Shown in pieces: positions 9,715 to 18,798 of a stretch of 64,000 bases of DNA. The stretch lies in NCBI RefSeq assembly GCF_002813325.1, contig NZ_PHUG01000001.1, positions 1,178,001 to 1,242,000 on the forward strand, written 5' to 3'. The position numbers and the translations under genes were made by a program. Each line of letters opens with the position of its first letter. Positions within the stretch are counted from its first letter, which is position 1. Under the pieces are notes generated by a model that made no database searches, was not told the DNA's origin, and worked only from the letters and a program-made list of their open reading frames with translations. Origin of the DNA: Janthinobacterium sp. 64 (GTDB lineage Bacteria; Pseudomonadota; Gammaproteobacteria; Burkholderiales; Burkholderiaceae_D).

Positions 9715-10109
9715 GGGAGTCTCCCGCGATTTGTTATCATGGCACCCTTGCTGTCGCTGGCGCACCGTCAACACCGCCTGTCAGCCAGACTAGCGTAAAG
9801 CGCATGGCGGGGCAAGCGCGCCAGTGGAAGCCTGTACAGATAAATGTTTCCATGGGAAACAAAAATGCCTGCGCGTGCCGCGCAGCATGATTTTTTTCAT
9901 GGAAGGCAGGAATATTTACAAAACCTGAAGCAATGTTGCTCTATTTCATGTAATCGCATGCTTTTCAATGATACATTTCGTGTGGATCGCGTTCCGATAG
10001 TTGCCCCAGGCCCACTATGGCGCGCGTAGCGCACGATGCACTCTTTCCGTTGGCGCCCTGCCCTGCAGCGTGCGCCGGCACTGAACACAAAAAGGTAAAA
10101 GCCAGCACG
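9715..10109. other. 395-base intergenic region between aidB and a GGDEF-EAL gene
   Basis: Divergent control region with no supportable gene. It holds a 15-base near-palindrome GTTTCC-ATG-GGAAAC at 9846-9860, which could be an operator. A GC-rich hairpin with a T-run follows at 9869-9898, and then an AT-rich stretch (9900-9990) where promoters would be expected. Confidence 0.6.
9869..9898 (+). terminator. terminator-like hairpin with no gene upstream of it
   Basis: CTGCGCG-TGC-CGCGCAG is a perfect 7-bp stem. It is followed after five bases by seven T on the plus strand. No coding gene on the plus strand ends nearby, so it may end a short RNA or lie in a leader. Confidence 0.45.
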
Positions 10110-11849
10110 ATGTTTTCCAGTACCCCATCCGCCGCCCACCGCGAGGCACGCCACGAGTTGGACAACCTCATGGAAGAGGCAGGCGACGTCGTGTTCCGGC
10201 TCGATACGGACGGCCTGATTCTGTTCGCCAGCAAGCGCGCGGCCACCCTGTTCTGCGCGCCCGCTGGCCTGTCCGGCCACTTGCTGCTGCCGCTGGCCGC
10301 CGAAGCATCACGCGCGGCGCTGCAGGCAGCGCTGGAAGATTCCCTGGAAGAACCGGGCCGCCTGGAAGTGCGCCTGCAAACGCCGGACCAGGAACTCTGG
10401 TTCGAGCTGCGCCTGTCTTCTTATATGAATGCAACGGGCGTGGCCGAATTGCTGGTGGTCGGGCGCGACACCTCGGCCCAGCACAACACGGAAGAGCGCT
10501 TGCGCCACATGGCCACGCACGATGCGCTGACCGGGCTGCCGAACCGCCTGCTGCTGTCGGACCGCATCCGCATGGTGATCGCCCAGGCGGCCCGTTCGGG
10601 CCAGGGTTTTTCGGTGGCCACCATCGGCCTCGATGGTTTTAAAAAGGTCAACGATGGCCTCGGCCACCCCGTCGGCGACGCCGTGCTGCGCCTGGCCGCG
10701 GCGCGCCTGCGCAAGACCCTGCGCGACAGCGACACCCTGGCGCGCGTGGGCGGCGATGAATTCGTCGCCGTGCTGCCGGGCAGCGCCACCGATGCGCAAA
10801 TCAAGCTGGTGACGGGCCGCCTGCTGGCCACCTTGCAGGCGCCGTTCGAAGTCGATGGCCACACGATCTACGTGGGCGCGTCCGTTGGCGTATCGATCTA
10901 TCCGCTGCACGCGGAAGATGAAGTGCGCCTGGTGGCGCTGGCCGATGCGGCCATGTCGCGCGCCAAGGAAACGGGCAAGGCCCGCTGCCTGGTCTACAGC
11001 CCGCGCCTGAATGGTCCGTCGGAACACGATATTTCGCTGGAAGCGGCCATGTTCCAGGCCGTGCGCGAAGGCGAGTTTTTACTCTTTTACCAGCCCATCG
11101 TCGATGCGCACACGCGGCAGATCCAGGGTTTCGAAACCCTGATGCGCTGGAAGCACCCGACCCTGGGCCTGGTGCCGCCCGTGCGTTTCATCCCGATTGC
11201 CGAAGCCAATGGCCTGATCAATCTGCTGGGCGCCTGGGCGTTGAAGGCGGCCTGCGTGCAGCTCAAACAGTTCCAGGACGTGGCCAAGCGGCCGCTGTAC
11301 ATCTCCGTCAACATCAGCCCGCGCCAGTTCCGCAACGACAAATTCCTCGACGTGCTCGATGACGCCATCGCGTTTTCCGGGCTGTCCGGCGAACACCTGG
11401 TGCTGGAAATTACCGAAGGCACCCTGATGATCGACCCCGTGCATGCGGAAACCATCCTCGTCAAGATGACGGAGCGCCGCGCGCGCATCGCCATCGACGA
11501 TTTCGGCACCGGCTACTCTTCGCTCGCGTATCTGAAGCGCTTCCCCATTTCCGTACTGAAGATCGACCGTACCTTCATCAAGGACTTGCCCGAATCGAGC
11601 AAGGACGCGGCCATCTGCAACACCATTCTCGACCTGGCCAAGCATTTGAATTTGTCCGTGGTGGCCGAAGGCGTGGAAACGGAGGAGCAGATGCACTTCA
11701 TCGAATCACGCGGCTGCCAGTATGTGCAAGGCTATTTGACGGGCAAACCGATGCCGGCCCATGCCGCGCTATCGGCCTTGAGCGAAAAAACCTATGCGGC
11801 GCTGGTGCCCACGCCGTCTGCCAATGAACAGCGCGGAGGGGTGCAATGA
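10110..11849 (+). CDS. PAS-GGDEF-EAL cyclic-di-GMP protein
   Basis: About 579 residues. An N-terminal PAS domain (DNLMEEAGDVVFRLD) is followed by a GGDEF domain with intact VGGDEF, then an EAL domain. The EAL signature reads ETL (FETLMRW). The other catalytic positions are kept: SVNIS, LEITEG, DDFGTGYSS, LKIDRTF, AEGVET and VQGY. Both synthesis and hydrolysis of c-di-GMP therefore look possible. There is no membrane segment. The ATG at 10110 is chosen because the earlier in-frame start (10017) gives an unlike-PAS extension; its SD is weak. The stop overlaps the following HDOD gene by four bases (ATGA). Confidence 0.9.
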   Translation: MFSSTPSAAHREARHELDNLMEEAGDVVFRLDTDGLILFASKRAATLFCAPAGLSGHLLLPLAAEASRAALQAALEDSLEEPGRLEVRLQTPDQELWFELRLSSYMNATGVAELLVVGRDTSAQHNTEERLRHMATHDALTGLPNRLLLSDRIRMVIAQAARSGQGFSVATIGLDGFKKVNDGLGHPVGDAVLRLAAARLRKTLRDSDTLARVGGDEFVAVLPGSATDAQIKLVTGRLLATLQAPFEVDGHTIYVGASVGVSIYPLHAEDEVRLVALADAAMSRAKETGKARCLVYSPRLNGPSEHDISLEAAMFQAVREGEFLLFYQPIVDAHTRQIQGFETLMRWKHPTLGLVPPVRFIPIAEANGLINLLGAWALKAACVQLKQFQDVAKRPLYISVNISPRQFRNDKFLDVLDDAIAFSGLSGEHLVLEITEGTLMIDPVHAETILVKMTERRARIAIDDFGTGYSSLAYLKRFPISVLKIDRTFIKDLPESSKDAAICNTILDLAKHLNLSVVAEGVETEEQMHFIESRGCQYVQGYLTGKPMPAHAALSALSEKTYAALVPTPSANEQRGGVQ

Positions 11850-13342
11850 ATCCAGGTCATTTCGCGGTACCGACACAGCTCGGCAAAAACACCCTGGACC
11901 TGCTGTGGGCGCGCACGCGCCAGCAGGGCGACATGCCCGGCTTCGCAAAAGCCATCAGCGCCATCCTGGGCGCCATGCGCGGCGAGGATGACCACGAATT
12001 CGACATCACGCAAACGGTGCTGTCCGATCCTGTCCTCACGCACAAGGTGCTGCGCCTGGCGAACAGCGGCATGTATTCGGCCTTCGGCCAGCGCGTCAAC
12101 ACGGTCTCGAAGGCCGTGCTGGTGCTGGGAATCGACGCCATCGGCCACCTGGCATTGGGCCTGAAACTGATCGAGGAGCTGTCGCAGGCCTCGCCCGACT
12201 CCGTCAGCGCCCACGTGGAAATGGAAAAGGCCGTGCTGGCCGGGATGGTGGCGCAGCAAGTGGCCACCAGCGCCGGCAGCCTGCAGGCGGAGCAAGCCGT
12301 CGTCTGCTCCATGCTGCACACCCTGGGCCGCATGATGGTGACGTTCTACATGACGGACTTCTGGGCGCGCATGCAGGCGCATGCGGGTCCTGGCAACGAG
12401 GCGGCCGCCGCGCGCGAAATCCTCGGCCTGTCGCTGCCGGAAGTGGGCTATGCCACGGCCGCCCACTGGGGCTTGCCGCAGCACCTGATCAACGGCATGC
12501 GTCCGATGGATCCATCGCCGGACAATTCAACCGTCAGCGGCGCCGACTGGATGGCAGGACTGTCGACCATGGCGGCGCGCTGCGCCGACTCGCTGTGGCA
12601 TGACGATGCGGCCGGCGCGGCGCAGGTGCACGCGCTGATCGACGACTATGCGGGCACGCTGGGCATCGCTGCCACGGACCTGGTGGTGGCGGTGGACAAG
12701 GCGAAGATGATGGCGGCGGCCGACCTGTCGATCGCCCCCCTGTCGAAACCGGCCGAACGGCGCGCGCGCCAGCTGGCCTCGACGCGCATGCGCGCCGAGG
12801 GCAACCGCATCCTGATCGGCGGCCTGGCCGACCTGCGCAGCGCCATCGGCAGCGCCAGCCCGGGCCAGATGGTCTCGATGGCGCTCGAAACGCTGCACCA
12901 GGGCTTTGATTTTTCGCGCTCGGTGGCATTCGTGCGCAACCACCGGGATCATTTGTACTCGGCGCGCATCAGCATGGGCGAAGGCATGGCCGACCTGCAG
13001 GACCTGATGGTATTTGGCGACGCGTATGAGCCGAACGTCTTCCACGCGGCCCTCAATAGCGACCGCGTGATCTTCATCGACAATGCGCGCGACCCGAAAT
13101 TTGCCGCCAAGCTGCCGCAATGGTGGAAAGCGACGTTGTCCGAAGCGCGCAGCTTCGTCGTGCTGCCCCTGTCGGCCAACGGCCACCCCACGGGCTTTTT
13201 ATACGGCGACTGGGACGACAGCTTCCCGCCGATTCAATTGAATCAGACGGAATTCAACCTGATCAACGATATCCGGGCGTTGCTGGTGCAGTCGGTGGAG
13301 ATGCGCCATCAATTAGAATTGGTGGCGAACAAGGTGGCGTGA
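11846..13342 (+). CDS. HDOD-domain signalling protein with C-terminal GAF-like region
   Basis: 498 residues. Residues 25-230 match an HDOD domain (DITQTVLSDPVLTHKVLRLANSG, then SMLHTLGRMMVTFY), a non-catalytic HD relative common in c-di-GMP circuits. Residues 330-495 look like a GAF-type sensor ending in FLYGDWDDS. The start overlaps the PAS-GGDEF-EAL stop by four bases, so the two are co-translated and probably act in one pathway. The ligand is unknown. Confidence 0.85.
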   Translation: MNPGHFAVPTQLGKNTLDLLWARTRQQGDMPGFAKAISAILGAMRGEDDHEFDITQTVLSDPVLTHKVLRLANSGMYSAFGQRVNTVSKAVLVLGIDAIGHLALGLKLIEELSQASPDSVSAHVEMEKAVLAGMVAQQVATSAGSLQAEQAVVCSMLHTLGRMMVTFYMTDFWARMQAHAGPGNEAAAAREILGLSLPEVGYATAAHWGLPQHLINGMRPMDPSPDNSTVSGADWMAGLSTMAARCADSLWHDDAAGAAQVHALIDDYAGTLGIAATDLVVAVDKAKMMAAADLSIAPLSKPAERRARQLASTRMRAEGNRILIGGLADLRSAIGSASPGQMVSMALETLHQGFDFSRSVAFVRNHRDHLYSARISMGEGMADLQDLMVFGDAYEPNVFHAALNSDRVIFIDNARDPKFAAKLPQWWKATLSEARSFVVLPLSANGHPTGFLYGDWDDSFPPIQLNQTEFNLINDIRALLVQSVEMRHQLELVANKVA

Positions 13343-13358
13343 CAGGAAGCGCCAACCA

Positions 13359-13450
13359 TGTTGTCGGATTACGCGCTTTGCGCTAATCCGACCTACACAT
13401 GGCATGGGTCGTAGGTCGGATTAGGGCCGCAGGCCCGTAATCCGACAACA
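13359..13450. repeat. pair of inverted REP-like elements (BIME-type)
   Basis: Two head-to-head units, 13359-13397 and 13411-13450, each carry GTCGGATTA / TAATCCGAC arms around a variable GC-rich loop and end in GTAGGTCGG or its complement. They lie between the convergent HDOD gene and aroC. A third, slightly diverged unit lies at 41427-41463. They resemble the REP elements associated with RAYT transposases in proteobacteria. Confidence 0.8.
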
Positions 13451-13457
13451 TTTCAAT

Positions 13458-14552
13458 TTACTTCAACTTTGGCGTATTCACGCTGACATCGCCGCATTGC
13501 GCGCGGTGCATCAGGGCGTGGTCGATCAGCACCAACGCCAGCATCGCTTCGGCGATCGGCGTGGCGCGGATGCCCACGCACGGGTCGTGGCGGCCGAACG
13601 TTTCCACCATCACGGGATTGCCCTCTTTATCGATCGAGCGGCGCGGCGTGCGGATCGACGACGTCGGCTTGATGGCGATCGACACGCTGATATCCTGTCC
13701 CGTCGAGATACCACCGAGTACGCCGCCGGCGTTATTGCCGATAAACCCTTCCGGCGTCAGTTCGTCGCCGTGCTCGGAACCCTTTTGCGCCACCGAATCG
13801 AAGCCGGCGCCGATTTCCACGCCCTTGACCGCATTGATGCCCATCATGGCGTAGGCGATGTCGGCGTCGAGCTTGTCGTAGATGGGCTGGCCCAGGCCGA
13901 CCGGCACGTTTTGCGCAATCACGTCGATGCGCGCGCCGATGGAATCACCGTCGCGGCGCAATTGATCCATCGCCTCTTCCATGCGCGCGATCAGGTCCGC
14001 GTCGCCGCTGGCGGCAAAGAAGGGGTTCGCATGCACGTGCTCCCAGGACTGGAACGGCACGGGAATGTCGCCCAGCTGGCTCATGCAGCCCTTGAAGGTG
14101 GTGCCGTACTGCTGCAGCAGCCACTTCTTGGCAATCGCCGCCGCGCCCACCACGGGCGCCGTCAGGCGCGCCGACGAACGCCCGCCGCCGCGCGGGTCGC
14201 GCACGCCGTATTTATGCCAGTAGGTGTAGTCGGCATGGCCGGGGCGGAAGCTTTCCGCGATATTGCCGTAATCCTTGCTGCGCTGGTCTTCATTGCGGAT
14301 CAGCAGCGCGATGGGCGTGCCCGTCGTCACGCCCTGGTACACGCCGGAGAGAATTTCCACCGTATCGGACTCCTGGCGCTGCGTCACGTGGCGCGAGGTG
14401 CCAGGCTTGCGGCGGTCCAGCTCGGGCTGGATATCGGCTTCCGACAGGATCAATCCTGGCGGACAGCCATCGATCACGCAGCCGATGGCCGGGCCATGCG
14501 ATTCGCCGAAAGTGGTAACAGTAAACAGCTTGCCAAAAGAATTGCCGGACAT
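13458..14552 (-). CDS. aroC: chorismate synthase
   Basis: 364 residues converting EPSP to chorismate with reduced FMN, the last shared step of aromatic biosynthesis. Signatures are present: [20 protein letters not shown] at the start, [14 protein letters not shown], and RGGGRSSAR. The ATG at 14552 is used because the conserved N-terminus begins there. A TTG ten codons upstream is also open. No good SD is seen for either. The gene converges with the HDOD gene, with REP elements between them. Confidence 0.96.
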   Translation of the reverse strand: MSGNSFGKLFTVTTFGESHGPAIGCVIDGCPPGLILSEADIQPELDRRKPGTSRHVTQRQESDTVEILSGVYQGVTTGTPIALLIRNEDQRSKDYGNIAESFRPGHADYTYWHKYGVRDPRGGGRSSARLTAPVVGAAAIAKKWLLQQYGTTFKGCMSQLGDIPVPFQSWEHVHANPFFAASGDADLIARMEEAMDQLRRDGDSIGARIDVIAQNVPVGLGQPIYDKLDADIAYAMMGINAVKGVEIGAGFDSVAQKGSEHGDELTPEGFIGNNAGGVLGGISTGQDISVSIAIKPTSSIRTPRRSIDKEGNPVMVETFGRHDPCVGIRATPIAEAMLALVLIDHALMHRAQCGDVSVNTPKLK

Positions 14553-14985
14553 AGTAGGAAGTGTGAGGACTGGAAAACTCAATTCTACCAGCCTGCGGGG
14601 CAGGCCATGCCGCTAATGCCGCAGCAAGGCCCGATATTCCCGCGCGTCATCACCATTTTCACATCCCGTGTTTTTTTTCATACAAAAAACACCGAATATG
14701 AGTTGCAATCATGCAATACAAGAAATATTGCTCTACGGAATAGGCTTAAAAAAACATTTTGCTTATTAAATAGCTATATACTTGAATGATGGACCATCAG
14801 AAAATGTGCGAGCCTCGGCAGCACCTGAGTGCTACATTTTCGATGCGCCCTGAGTGCATCAGAAATGGCCAGGGCTAGGCGCGGCGCCGAAGACAGTACG
14901 CAAGTACGGCGAGGCGCTGCAACAACGCCATGGACATTTCTGATGTGCTCACATTTCGTTCCGAGTCATCCTGGAGAAGCTATAC
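14553..14985. other. 433-base AT-rich divergent intergenic region
   Basis: No supportable gene. 14640-14800 is very AT-rich for this genome and carries two small hairpins: GTGTTTTTT/AAAAAACAC at 14668-14692 and TTGCA/TGCAA at 14703-14716. This is a likely promoter region for aroC and the response-regulator gene. A large palindromic repeat follows at 14852-14950. Confidence 0.6.
14852..14950. repeat. about 99-base palindromic repeat, copy 1
   Basis: Outer arms GAGTGCATCAGAAATG and CATTTCTGATGTGCTC match at 14 of 16 positions when inverted. Between them lies a GC-rich core with CCGAAGACAGTACG and AGTACGGC. The same core, in the opposite orientation and about 80% identical, occurs at 57957-58041. 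It ends 35 bases before the response-regulator start. Confidence 0.75.
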
Positions 14986-17247
14986 ATGCCCGCACCGATC
15001 ATCCCCCTTGACGCCAACAAGGACGATCACGACGACCTGGTATTCCTCGATGAGCAACCAGCGCCGCCGCTGGCCGTCGCACCGCGCAGCGTCTGGCGGG
15101 TGATGATCATCGACGACGATGAAGACGTCCACTCCACCACCACTTTCGCCCTGGGCAACCTGGAAATGCAGCACCGCCCGCTGGAATTCGTGCATGCGTA
15201 TTCGGCCGGCCAGGCGCGCGAACTGCTCAAGCATGAAGACGACATCGCCGTCATCCTGCTCGACGTGGTAATGGAACAGGATGACGCGGGCCTGCACCTG
15301 GTGCGCTACATCCGCGAAACGCTCAAAATGACGGACGTGCGCATCATCTTGCGCACAGGGCAGCCCGGCTATGCGCCGGAAATCGACGCCATCCGCGACT
15401 ACGATATCAACGACTACAAGACCAAGTCCGAACTGACGCGCATCAAGCTGTTTACCACGGTGACGGCGGCCATCCGCTCGTACGAGCAGATACGCTCGAT
15501 CAGCAACAGCCGGCGCGGCCTGGACCAGATCGTCCACGCCAGCACGCAGCTGATGGCGCTGCACGGCGTGCAGAATTTCTCGGCCGGCGTGCTGGCGCAG
15601 ATCGCCGACCTGCTGGGCATCCGCGCCGACGGCGTGCTGTGCGTGCAAGAGATGCTGGACAATGGCGGCAAGGAGCTGCTCGTGTCGGCCTGCACGGGCA
15701 GCTTTTCCAGCCTGCCGCACAGCGCCCTGTGCGGCCTGCAAAACCCCCGCGTGATGGCGGCCATCGAGCACACGCTGGCGCAGCGGCGCAATGTGTATGC
15801 GCACGACTACGCCACGCTGTATTTCGCGGGCAAGGCCAGCCGCGATGCGGCCGCCTACCTGGTCCTGCCGCGCCCCCTCTCGGCCATCGATGAAAGCCTG
15901 CTGGAAGTGTTTTGCAGCAACGTCGCCGTGGGCCTGGACAATGTTGAACTGGTATCGCACCTGCACAACGCCGCCTTCTACGACCAGTTGTCGAAGCTGC
16001 CGAACCGCACGCGCCTGGTGGAAATCCTCGACGCCACCCTGGCCGGCCCCGCGCGCGACGACGCCACCCTGGCGCTTGTCGACCTCGACCACTTTGCCGA
16101 GACCAACGACGCGCTGGGGCACCAGTTCGGCGACACCCTGCTGATTGCCGTGGCGGGCCGATTGCAAACCCAGCTCGGTTCCCAGCTGACGGTGGCGCGC
16201 CTGGGCGGCGACATCTTTTGCGTGCTGGGCGACTCGTCGCAAGTCAACCCGGCCAAGATCCTGGCCCTGTTCCAGGCGCCGTTCTGCATCGATGGCCAGG
16301 ATGTGCAATTGTCTGCCACCCTGGGCCTGGTACGGCTGGGCGAACATGCGGGCACGGGCGCCGATGCGCTGAAGGATGCCGATATCGCCCTGAAACGGGC
16401 GAAAAGCCAGCAGCGCGCCGGACACTTCTATTTTTCGCGCAGCATGGGCATCGAAATCCGCGAGCGAGTCCGCATGATGCACGCGCTGCGCACGGGCTTC
16501 AGCCAGGGCCAGCTGTTTGTCGTGTATCAACCGCAGATCGACCTGACCACGCGCCGCCCCGTGGGCGCCGAAGCGCTGCTGCGCTGGCAGACGCCGGACG
16601 GCAAGTTCATCTCGCCCGACCGCTTCATCCCGATTGCCGAATATTCGGGCATCATCATCGAACTCGGTGAATGGGTGCTGCGCACGGCCTGCCGCGAACT
16701 GGTGCTGCTGCGCGAACAGGGCCACCGCAACTTCGTCATGTCCGTCAACGTGTCGCAAGTGCAGTTCCGCCACCCGCTGTTCCTGGAAATGCTGCGCGCG
16801 GCGCTGGAAGAAACGCAGGCGCCGCCCGAGTTCATCGAGCTGGAAATCACGGAATCGATGGCCATGGAAGAGCCGGACCTGCTGATCAAGATGCTGTGGC
16901 AGATCAAGCAGACGGGCGTGAGCATCGCCATCGACGACTTCGGCACGGGGTTTTCGTCGCTGTCGTACCTGCAGCGGCTGCAAGTGGACCGCCTGAAGAT
17001 CGACCGCGCCTTCGTCACCGAGATCACGGGGTCGGCGCGCGGCAGCAGCATCGCCGAAATGGTCATCCAGCTGGGCCGCAACCTGGGTCTGGCCGTGATC
17101 GCCGAAGGCGTGGAAGACGAGCGCCAGGCGCAAATTTTGCAGGCACTGGGCTGCCCCATGGCGCAGGGCTTCCTGTTCGCCCGCCCCATGACGGCCACGG
17201 CCTTGGGCACCTGGCTGAACAACGAGGCGCTGCAGGGCGCGGCGTAG
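14986..17247 (+). CDS. response regulator with DUF3369, GGDEF and EAL domains
   Basis: 753 residues. A receiver domain occupies residues 35-165 (acidic pocket IIDDDED, phospho-acceptor D93 in VILLDVV). A DUF3369-like sensor region follows to about 330, then GGDEF and EAL. The GGDEF motif is degenerate (LGGDIFCVL), so cyclase activity is doubtful. The EAL domain keeps EALLRW, SVNVS, LEITES, DDFGTGFSS, LKIDRAF, AEGVED and AQGF, so a phosphodiesterase regulated by phosphorylation is likely. Its kinase is not adjacent; the HPt protein at 6851 is a possible partner only by inference. Confidence 0.9.
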   Translation: MPAPIIPLDANKDDHDDLVFLDEQPAPPLAVAPRSVWRVMIIDDDEDVHSTTTFALGNLEMQHRPLEFVHAYSAGQARELLKHEDDIAVILLDVVMEQDDAGLHLVRYIRETLKMTDVRIILRTGQPGYAPEIDAIRDYDINDYKTKSELTRIKLFTTVTAAIRSYEQIRSISNSRRGLDQIVHASTQLMALHGVQNFSAGVLAQIADLLGIRADGVLCVQEMLDNGGKELLVSACTGSFSSLPHSALCGLQNPRVMAAIEHTLAQRRNVYAHDYATLYFAGKASRDAAAYLVLPRPLSAIDESLLEVFCSNVAVGLDNVELVSHLHNAAFYDQLSKLPNRTRLVEILDATLAGPARDDATLALVDLDHFAETNDALGHQFGDTLLIAVAGRLQTQLGSQLTVARLGGDIFCVLGDSSQVNPAKILALFQAPFCIDGQDVQLSATLGLVRLGEHAGTGADALKDADIALKRAKSQQRAGHFYFSRSMGIEIRERVRMMHALRTGFSQGQLFVVYQPQIDLTTRRPVGAEALLRWQTPDGKFISPDRFIPIAEYSGIIIELGEWVLRTACRELVLLREQGHRNFVMSVNVSQVQFRHPLFLEMLRAALEETQAPPEFIELEITESMAMEEPDLLIKMLWQIKQTGVSIAIDDFGTGFSSLSYLQRLQVDRLKIDRAFVTEITGSARGSSIAEMVIQLGRNLGLAVIAEGVEDERQAQILQALGCPMAQGFLFARPMTATALGTWLNNEALQGAA

Positions 17248-17272
17248 GCCTGAACCTGGATCGTCAATGCAA

Positions 17273-17300
17273 AACGCCGGCAGTGCCGGCGTTGTTTTTA
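17273..17300. terminator. intrinsic terminator between convergent genes
   Basis: AACGCCGGC-AGT-GCCGGCGTT, a perfect 9-bp stem followed by G and five T on the plus strand. It lies between the response-regulator stop and the CBS-protein stop. Confidence 0.85.
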
Positions 17301-17315
17301 CTGCATGAGCGAAGC

Positions 17316-17762
17316 TTAATCGGTGGTTTCGGCCGGCCAGTCGCGGATGTACGCTTTCAGCATCTGGTTTTCAAAGCTTTGCGCTTCGAGCACGGCGCGT
17401 GCCACGTCGTAGAAGGAAATGACGCCCAGCAAGGTCTTGGCGTTCATGACGGGCAGGTAGCGCGCGTGCTTTTCCAGCATGATGCGGCGCACTTCGTTCA
17501 CTTCCGTATCCGGGGTGACGGTGATCGGATGGTCATCCATGTGCTTGCGCACGGTGCCGCCGCCGATCTGGCCCGCGTTTTCATGCAGCGCGTTGAGTAC
17601 TTCGCGGAAGGTCAGCATGCCGACCAGGTCGCCAAATTCCATGACCACCAGCGAACCGATGTCTTTTTCAGCCATGGTATTGGCCGCGTCAAGCAGGGGC
17701 TGGTCAGGCGTGACCGTGTAGAGGATGTTGCCCTTGACTTGGAGAATTTCAGATACTTTCAT
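17316..17762 (-). CDS. CBS-domain-pair protein
   Basis: 148 residues containing two CBS domains (about 8-62 and 75-132), a module that binds adenosyl ligands such as AMP, ATP or SAM. Typical turns are seen (DIGSLVVMEFGDLVGMLTFR and RYLPVMNAKTLLGVISFYDV). There is no other domain. Such stand-alone CBS proteins are common in betaproteobacteria, and their partner is generally unknown. Confidence 0.9.
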   Translation of the reverse strand: MKVSEILQVKGNILYTVTPDQPLLDAANTMAEKDIGSLVVMEFGDLVGMLTFREVLNALHENAGQIGGGTVRKHMDDHPITVTPDTEVNEVRRIMLEKHARYLPVMNAKTLLGVISFYDVARAVLEAQSFENQMLKAYIRDWPAETTD

Positions 17763-17890
17763 ATTGGCCGTCCTGTCCGCGTGATTGGTATTTTAGTTAT
17801 TCTAGCCCTTACTGCGACTGTAGCCTATGCCTGCGGAAAAATCCAGCCTTGCGCGCAATCAAATCGAGGGAGATTGCGCGCCACCTTCCA

Positions 17891-18514
17891 TCACGCGCGG
17901 CGGCGGAACCAACCTGCTATCGACAAGCGCTGGCGCGCCGTCGGCAGCACTTCGTGCAGCATCTCGCCCGACAGGAACATCGCCATGCGCCCTGCTTCTG
18001 GCGCGATATCCACGCTGGGGCCGCCATCGGGGTGCAAACGCAGCGCGCCGCCGTGTTCGGGCAGCCAGTCGTCGTTCAGGTACAGCACGACGGACACGGT
18101 GCGTTTGTCATCGTCGCGGAAACGGTCCAGATGGGCACGGTAAAAGGCGCCCGGCGCGTACAGGGCGAAATGGCTTTCGTACTCTTCCAGCCCCAGGAAC
18201 AGCTCGCGGTTGAGCATGCAGCGCAGCGTTTCCATGTGTGCCAGGTAGCGGTCGCACGCCTCTGAGCGGCCCGTTTCCAGCCATGCGATATGGTCGCCGC
18301 GGATGTCCGGCTGCAGCAGCGGCGCGTGGCCGCTGCCCACGCCGGCGCCCTTCATCTTGCCACTAAGCATGGATTGCACGCATTCGGCGGCCAGCTGGCG
18401 GCTCAGTTCAGGGGAAATGAAATGCTCTTGCATGAGCCAGCCTGCGTGGCAGAGGCCGTCGACGATAGATGGTTCGGATACGGCGAGGTCGCCGTCGAAC
18501 GATATTGCGGGCAT
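17891..18514 (-). CDS. 2OG-Fe(II) oxygenase (PiuC/PKHD-like)
   Basis: 207 residues of the double-stranded beta-helix dioxygenase fold. Iron ligands are the HxD in YRAHLDRF and a distal His in MLHEVLP. An Arg in TARQRLSIAGW is in the 2-oxoglutarate-binding position. GGALRLHPDGG matches the prolyl-hydroxylase-like group. The ATG at 18514 is chosen because AGGAAAG stands 8 bases upstream; an ATG 21 bases earlier lacks an SD. The substrate is unknown. Confidence 0.85.
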   Translation of the reverse strand: MPAISFDGDLAVSEPSIVDGLCHAGWLMQEHFISPELSRQLAAECVQSMLSGKMKGAGVGSGHAPLLQPDIRGDHIAWLETGRSEACDRYLAHMETLRCMLNRELFLGLEEYESHFALYAPGAFYRAHLDRFRDDDKRTVSVVLYLNDDWLPEHGGALRLHPDGGPSVDIAPEAGRMAMFLSGEMLHEVLPTARQRLSIAGWFRRRA

Positions 18515-18798
18515 AAAATCTTTCCTGGTGGACATGCGATGAGAGTTCGCCTGAAGCCCAGGATTTCGCTGGCACGTAGCAGCCTTTCCTGCGGCGCGGC
18601 GCACGCGCACAGGTCAAACAGCCCGAATATCGCTGATCCGGTATCCTACCACCGCCACACCGCGCCGGTCACTTTTTTTACACTGCAGGTTACACGCCCT
18701 GCTCACCAGCACGGCGCCATGCGCCCTGCACAGGAGACCTTTTGCTCAGCGCTAAATCAGGTTACGATCTTGCCACTATAAAACTTGGCGGAGACACC

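Noticed and set aside
14980..17133. Long open frame opposite the response-regulator gene
   Set aside because: Antisense shadow of a gene with receiver and EAL motifs; its own translation shows no domain.
18515..18798. Possible SAM-responsive riboswitch before metY
   Set aside because: No SAM-I, SAM-II or SAH motif could be recognised in the sequence.
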